From Cervus elaphus (Eukaryota; Chordata; Mammalia; Artiodactyla; Cervidae), in the NCBI RefSeq assembly GCF_910594005.1, contig NC_057815.1, positions 61,394,052 through 61,458,051 of the forward strand: 64,000 bases of DNA. The letters run 5' to 3'. The translations under genes were made by a program, and so were the position numbers. A model generated the notes under the pieces. The model saw nothing but the letters and a program-made list of their open reading frames with translations. It searched no databases and had not been told where the DNA came from. Shown here piece after piece: positions 37,201 through 43,200 of the stretch; position 1 is the stretch's first letter; each line of letters opens with the position of its first letter.

Positions 37201-40200
37201 GGACAGTCAAGTGTAGCAGCCACTAGATGTCAGTAGGTAGTTCATCATCTTCAGCTACAGTGACAATCTAGTTGTGATGTCACCACAGGTCATGGATTAC
37301 TAGCATGCTATTTCCCATTAGCAAAAAGCCTAGTACTTTCCAAGGCCAAGGACATTACCAAACCAATATCAGAATCCCATAGTTGAGGATCGTTTCCTGA
37401 GACCACTCATGATGCCAAGTACTATATCAGAGTCCAGTCAGAAAAACAGAAATTGCCTTCAGCATTTCAACAAAGTGAATTCAATAAAGAAAATGTGTTT
37501 TTTAGAAAAGGTGTCAGAGGACACCTGAAAAGCAAAAAGGAAAAAAACTAAGGTAGAGCAGAGACAACAGCTACAGGAAATGGATGCCAGCCCTAAGACT
37601 AGAGGAACAAAGGAAAGAAGTTTGGGTTCTCAGAAGCCATGGATTTGGAGGCGGGGCTGGTAGCACAGGGACTTGGATTTCTAAGGAATGCCACCTGGCT
37701 GCTACTAGTAAATAAGGAGTTCGGAGGAGGGGCCTTGTAGAGATTCAGAACTCTGATGGGAAAGTGCTACCCCAACTGGCGTTGATCCCTCTTGCAGTGC
37801 CAGGATCAGGAAGAGGCTACTTCAGAAAGTGCCTGCTGCTGGCAGAGTGAATGACCATTTCTGGGGCAATGATATGAAGGGAAAGCAGAGGAAGGACAAA
37901 GTCCCTTCTCCTTTTATCCTGCTATCCAGTCTCCTTCTAGCATCCCCTATTAAACTAACAGGAAGCTACCTGAAAAAAGAGAAAGGAAGTTTACAGAGTC
38001 CCAGCCCCAGCATTACAAAGCAGAGAGAGAAGAGCAGAACTAGAGCCAAGAGACAATTGCTTAATAACAAGCACAATGCTCTCCATGAGCTTTTGTTAAA
38101 TGAATTGATCAGTAAATCAGTGGATGGTACAGATCATTAGTCCCACTGAAGTTCAGGAGAAAGAGGTCAGTGTATGCAGGATATATAGATTCCTGGGAGT
38201 AGATATCAGATACTGCTCAAGACTATGGACTTTTGAGTTAAGACAGGGCCAGGTTTCAGTCTTGTTTCTACCACTTACTATGTGGTCTTGGACAAGTCAC
38301 GTAACCTGTCTATGCATCAGTCTACTCATATCATATATGGAATAATAATGGCACCTACCTGGTAAGTGGGGATTAAACGACACAGGTATTTTAAAAAAGC
38401 TTGATTAATGGTAATTACTACTGATATTTCTGGGAAGAGAAGAGACTTGAATAGGGCTTTTAAAAATACTAAGATTTTGATCTAATGGAAGAAAGTGAAT
38501 GAATGACTCTTGAGTCATATGGAAGAAGACTTGTTTTCTTTTTTTTTTTTTTTTAGAAGACTTGTTTTCATAGCACAGGGATAAAACGAGGACCAAGAGG
38601 TAAAGGTTAAAGGAACGTAGTCTAAGGAAAATGATGCCTTGTGAAACACAAAGATTTAAATGAACACCTGATTCTTGCACTGGAATTAGAAGAGTTCACC
38701 ATCAAATTCCCTTCTGAGGTGATGACCAAATGTTTCTGTCATGCTAGGACAAAATAAAGAAGACAGAGCAAAAAGTAGAAAAGAATGACTAACACGAAAA
38801 GCTATGAGAGCAAAGGAGAACAAGAGGAAGTGAAGAGTGGAGAGAAGGCTGAGAAGGGAAGAAAGAGGGAACCTGGGAGACAGAAGAAATGAGAGGGTAG
38901 AGGAGAAAGACAGGAAAATAGCAGGTCTGGAGAGGAGGAGGAGGGGAAGACAGTGTGGGGGGAAGTCAGGGAGCGGGAGGAGCAGGTCAGGGATCTGGGC
39001 ATGGGCTCTCACGTAAAGTAGCGGCTGGGAGCCACGTTGAGATAAAGGAAGTGGATCTTCTTCAGGTATCTCTCTGTCTTCATAATGGCCATTATCTGGC
39101 TACCCAGGAGGGAAATCTGTGGTAAGAAGCCAGTGCTTCTTTTTTGGAGGGTCTTCTCAGGAACTTCCAGGTCCAGCTGAGACCTGTATGATACAAAGTC
39201 AGGAGAGAAGAGGCAGTCAGGAGAGAAGAGGCAGAGCAAAGCGGTCAGGCGGCTACTGTCTGCCAGTGAACAAAGGAGCTAGATTAGGTGCCTGAGAGGA
39301 CCTGATGTGGCCTTGTTAGAGCCTGTCAACCATCTACACCCAAAGGTTTGCATGCTGAGCAAATACAGTCCAAGAGGTGACATAGTCAGGCAGCTGCAGT
39401 CATTCAGATCTGTGTGTGAAGAACCCTTCCCTTCCTGATAAATGAGTAATCGTTCTGGATTGATTGTGATTACTATGACATCAGTATTACATAATACTCA
39501 GTAAAAGTCATGGGAATACTTTGCTGTCCCAACTCATCACCTTGCAAGCCCATAGTCCTAGATATCTCCTCTCTGGCAACCTTCCTAGCCTTCTCCATCT
39601 CCTATCTTTGTCCCCATTATACCTGCTTTCCAACTCTTCATGATCTCCACGCCTGGGGTTTCTTTCTTATTTTTTCTCCATCATCACCCAAACTCCACCT
39701 TCATATCCATCTCTTCCCAGCTGGGATTCAACTATACATCCTTCAGCACCCTCAAGCCTGCACCAATATACCATCAGTCTTCCTACCCTTCTACCATACC
39801 AGCTGATAAAATTGGTATTAAAATTAATTATTATTAGAGAAGCCAAAAATCAATTACCTGGACTAATAAATTTGATGAGTAAACTCAAGAGCACAAAAAA
39901 TAAAACAAACCAAAAACCCTCTGAATAATTCAGTTTAGATTTAACCAGTCCAAGCATATTCATGCCAGTAATTAACCCAAATCTAGATCAACAGAACAAC
40001 TTACTCCAGGGCTACAACGCCATCCTAAAGTTCACATCGGGACTTCCTTGGTGGTCTAGTGGTTGAGAATCCACCTGCCAATGCAGGCGACACGGGTTCA
40101 ATCCTTGGTCCTGGAGGATCCCACAGGCCACAGAGCAGCTGTGCCCTCACACCACAACTGCTGAGCCTGTGTTCTGCAACAAAAGAAGCCACCGCAACGA

Positions 40201-43200
40201 GAAGCCCTAGCACAACTGGGGAGCGGCCCCAGGTTTCCGCAACTAAAGAAATCCCATTGGCAGCAATGAAGACCCAGAACAGTCAAAAATAAATAAATAA
40301 ATTAATTAATTAAATTAAATGAAGTTCACATCAATAACAGGGTTTGTGATTTTGACATTAGATCAGGACATCTTAATGGTATAACTGCACTAAAGTTTCA
40401 TTTCCTCAATAATTAAAGCCCTACTTGTACTAAGCAGGTTCAGTAGATCTCAGAAGAGAAATATCATCTCCTGTATAGACTCCTGGAGTCCAGTCTCATC
40501 TGTGGGCTCACTCTGCTTGATGTCTTAGTACAAGTCTTCAGGCAGCTACCCCTTGCAGTCTCCTTGACTGCTATTGCAGGCTTCCACCTCCCCTCCCCCA
40601 CACTCAGCCCGCCGAGCTCCCAGTCCCCTTCTTTGCTTCTGTCCCTGCCCAGCGAAAACTGAGGCTCTCAGCCATGAAATAACTCCCTCAAGTAGCTGCC
40701 TTCCCACACATTTATCTATACATATTTCCATTCTACTTTTGCCTCCAAATTTGAGAGGAAGGAGTGACCTTCTCCTCTGCAAGACTAATTCCTCCATTTG
40801 TGCTCTGGATCCCTTCTCCCCTCTTCATGAAGTATTTTCAATCTCCTCTTCTTCTGTTGTTAGCCTATGTTTATTCATTCACTCTACAAATATGTATTGA
40901 GCACCAGCTGCTCAAAGACTGTCTTGAGGGCTATAAACACCTCTCCATTTTTTGAGAGTCCTACTCAGACACCACTGTTCTTTCAATCTGCTGTCCTAAT
41001 CTCTCTTTCTCTTTCAAGCCAAGCTTCATGAAATAATGAAACATGATTTCCACTTCTTCCCCTTCCATTCACTTCTGAATGCACTACAGTCTGCCTTCCT
41101 CATCACAAAACTACACTGAAACTGCTCTCACCAATCTCTTCCTTGTTGCTAAATCCAGTGAATATTTTTTTCATATTTTTCTTAATTGTCTTGGTAAAGC
41201 TTAACACCGACTGCTCCCTCCTCTTTGAAATTTTCCACTTTATTTCACTTCCTGACCTTCAAGGTATTTTGTTAACCCAAATTTAAACCCAAACTCCTCT
41301 GATGTGCTTTCTCCTAATTCTGATGTGTATGCACACACACACCCAGAGAAAGACCCAGGGAAAAGGCAGTGTTCTTTGATTTTGTAGCATTTAACGCAAA
41401 TTGTAATGCTATTTTACTTAAATCAACTTATTTAACATCTATCTCCCTTAACTAAGCTGTAAAACCCCAGGGTGGAGAAGGAAATGGAGTACTCCACTCC
41501 AGTACTCTTGCCTGGAGAATCCCAGGGACAGAGGAGCCTGGTGGGCTGCCGTCTGTGGGGTTGCACAGAGTCGGACACGACTGAAGCGGCTTAGCAGCAG
41601 TAGCAAAACCTAAGGGAAGAGATTGACTCGCTCTTATCACCTCTGTATGCTCAGCATCTAGCAGTTCCTGATACATATTGTTTATCCAATAATACTTCTT
41701 GAATATATGAATGTCTGAGAGGCCAGTCCTGGGGAATATGGTGAAATTAAGCCACATTAGCTAGACCTCAGAGGTTTACTGCCAGCTCCAAAAAGAGGAC
41801 CAAGAACTTGACTTCTTTCAAGCATCTCAGGCCATTCTCACTCAATCTAGATTACTCCCCCGGGAAAGGAGACTTATACTCACGGCACAGAGCAGATCAT
41901 TGAAAAAGAAGCATCTGGTGGGGCAATTGAAGGCATACACAATGAAGGCACTAGCCACCTTCCATCAGGGCCCCAAGAGTCTACCTATATGCCCAGCCAT
42001 AAACTGAGAGCTAAAATTGAGAATGCCAAGATTGATTGAAGGTAAAACTAGCCTTCTTTCTAGACAGTGAACGTATGAATGCCTGCAAGCCAGTCCTAGA
42101 GAATATGAAACAGAAAACAGCTTGAGTTTCTAGAATGTGTCACAGACAAGCTGGCCAGGGGACAGGGAGAAATTCCAAGACTAGAGTTAGAGAATTCTGA
42201 GAAGAGGGCATTTCTGTAGGCATTCTGAAATCCTTACAGAGCAGTTAAGAGCCAGACTGGGGCAAAAATCATCACTCCAAGGGCCAACAGTCCTTCACTC
42301 GCAGGGCAAGACTCTGGAAGGATCAGAATGAAAAGTCCTAACTGGCAGTGCAGCCAACTCTAGCCTGCCTTGGAGCTGGTTTAGCTCACATAGACATGAG
42401 TGGAAGGGGCCCCCAGACAGGCACTCACCTAGGAGCATCTCGAGGGAGAGACCCAGATTGAGTATCCCGCAGTAGGTAGGCCCAGAGGCAAGACTCGGGG
42501 ATTATGGAACAAGTGAGAAAAACAACTAAGCACTACATGAGAAAGAAGTCTAGAAACTCTGGAAACTCAGGCTGTTTTCTGAAGCTTTGGCTTCCTCGAG
42601 GTTGACTTGTGATTTTCATTAATTTCTGCATTTTCCTAAGGGGATTAACACTGAGACCACTGGGGTTATTAGCAGACAGAAAGGAAGAGGTTTTTTTCTT
42701 TCCTTTGCTCAAAGCCTTGGACTAGGTTCCTCACTTACTTAGTCTCTGTTCTTCCAACACGCTCCTCTTCTGCGTTGTCAGTGTCACTGCCTTCATACTG
42801 TACTGGGATGTCGGTTGCCAGTGCCAAGGGCAGAAGCCTGAGGCCATCTAGCCACTGGGTCTCTTCCATGGCCACCTCCGCACCGACAATACCCAGGCTG
42901 TGCTGTAGCTCGGGCAGGGTCAGTGGTCGCAGCCATGTGGCCAGATCATCCTCGACTTGCTGCCCTTCCCACTGGGCCTGCACAAAAGGGCATGCTGGGG
43001 GTGGGGTCCCATGATGGAACCTCTTCCTCTGGGGATAGCAGTCAACATGGGAGGTGCCCTCTAACAACGAGGAGTCTCGGGGAAAGGCCTGGTCTATGGC
43101 GTCCAGCAGATCCAGCTGGAGCTGGGCCTGAACCCAGGGTGCCCAGCGGTACAGCCGCTCCAGGAAAGGCAGCAAGTCAAGGCGACCGACCAGCAGCGCT

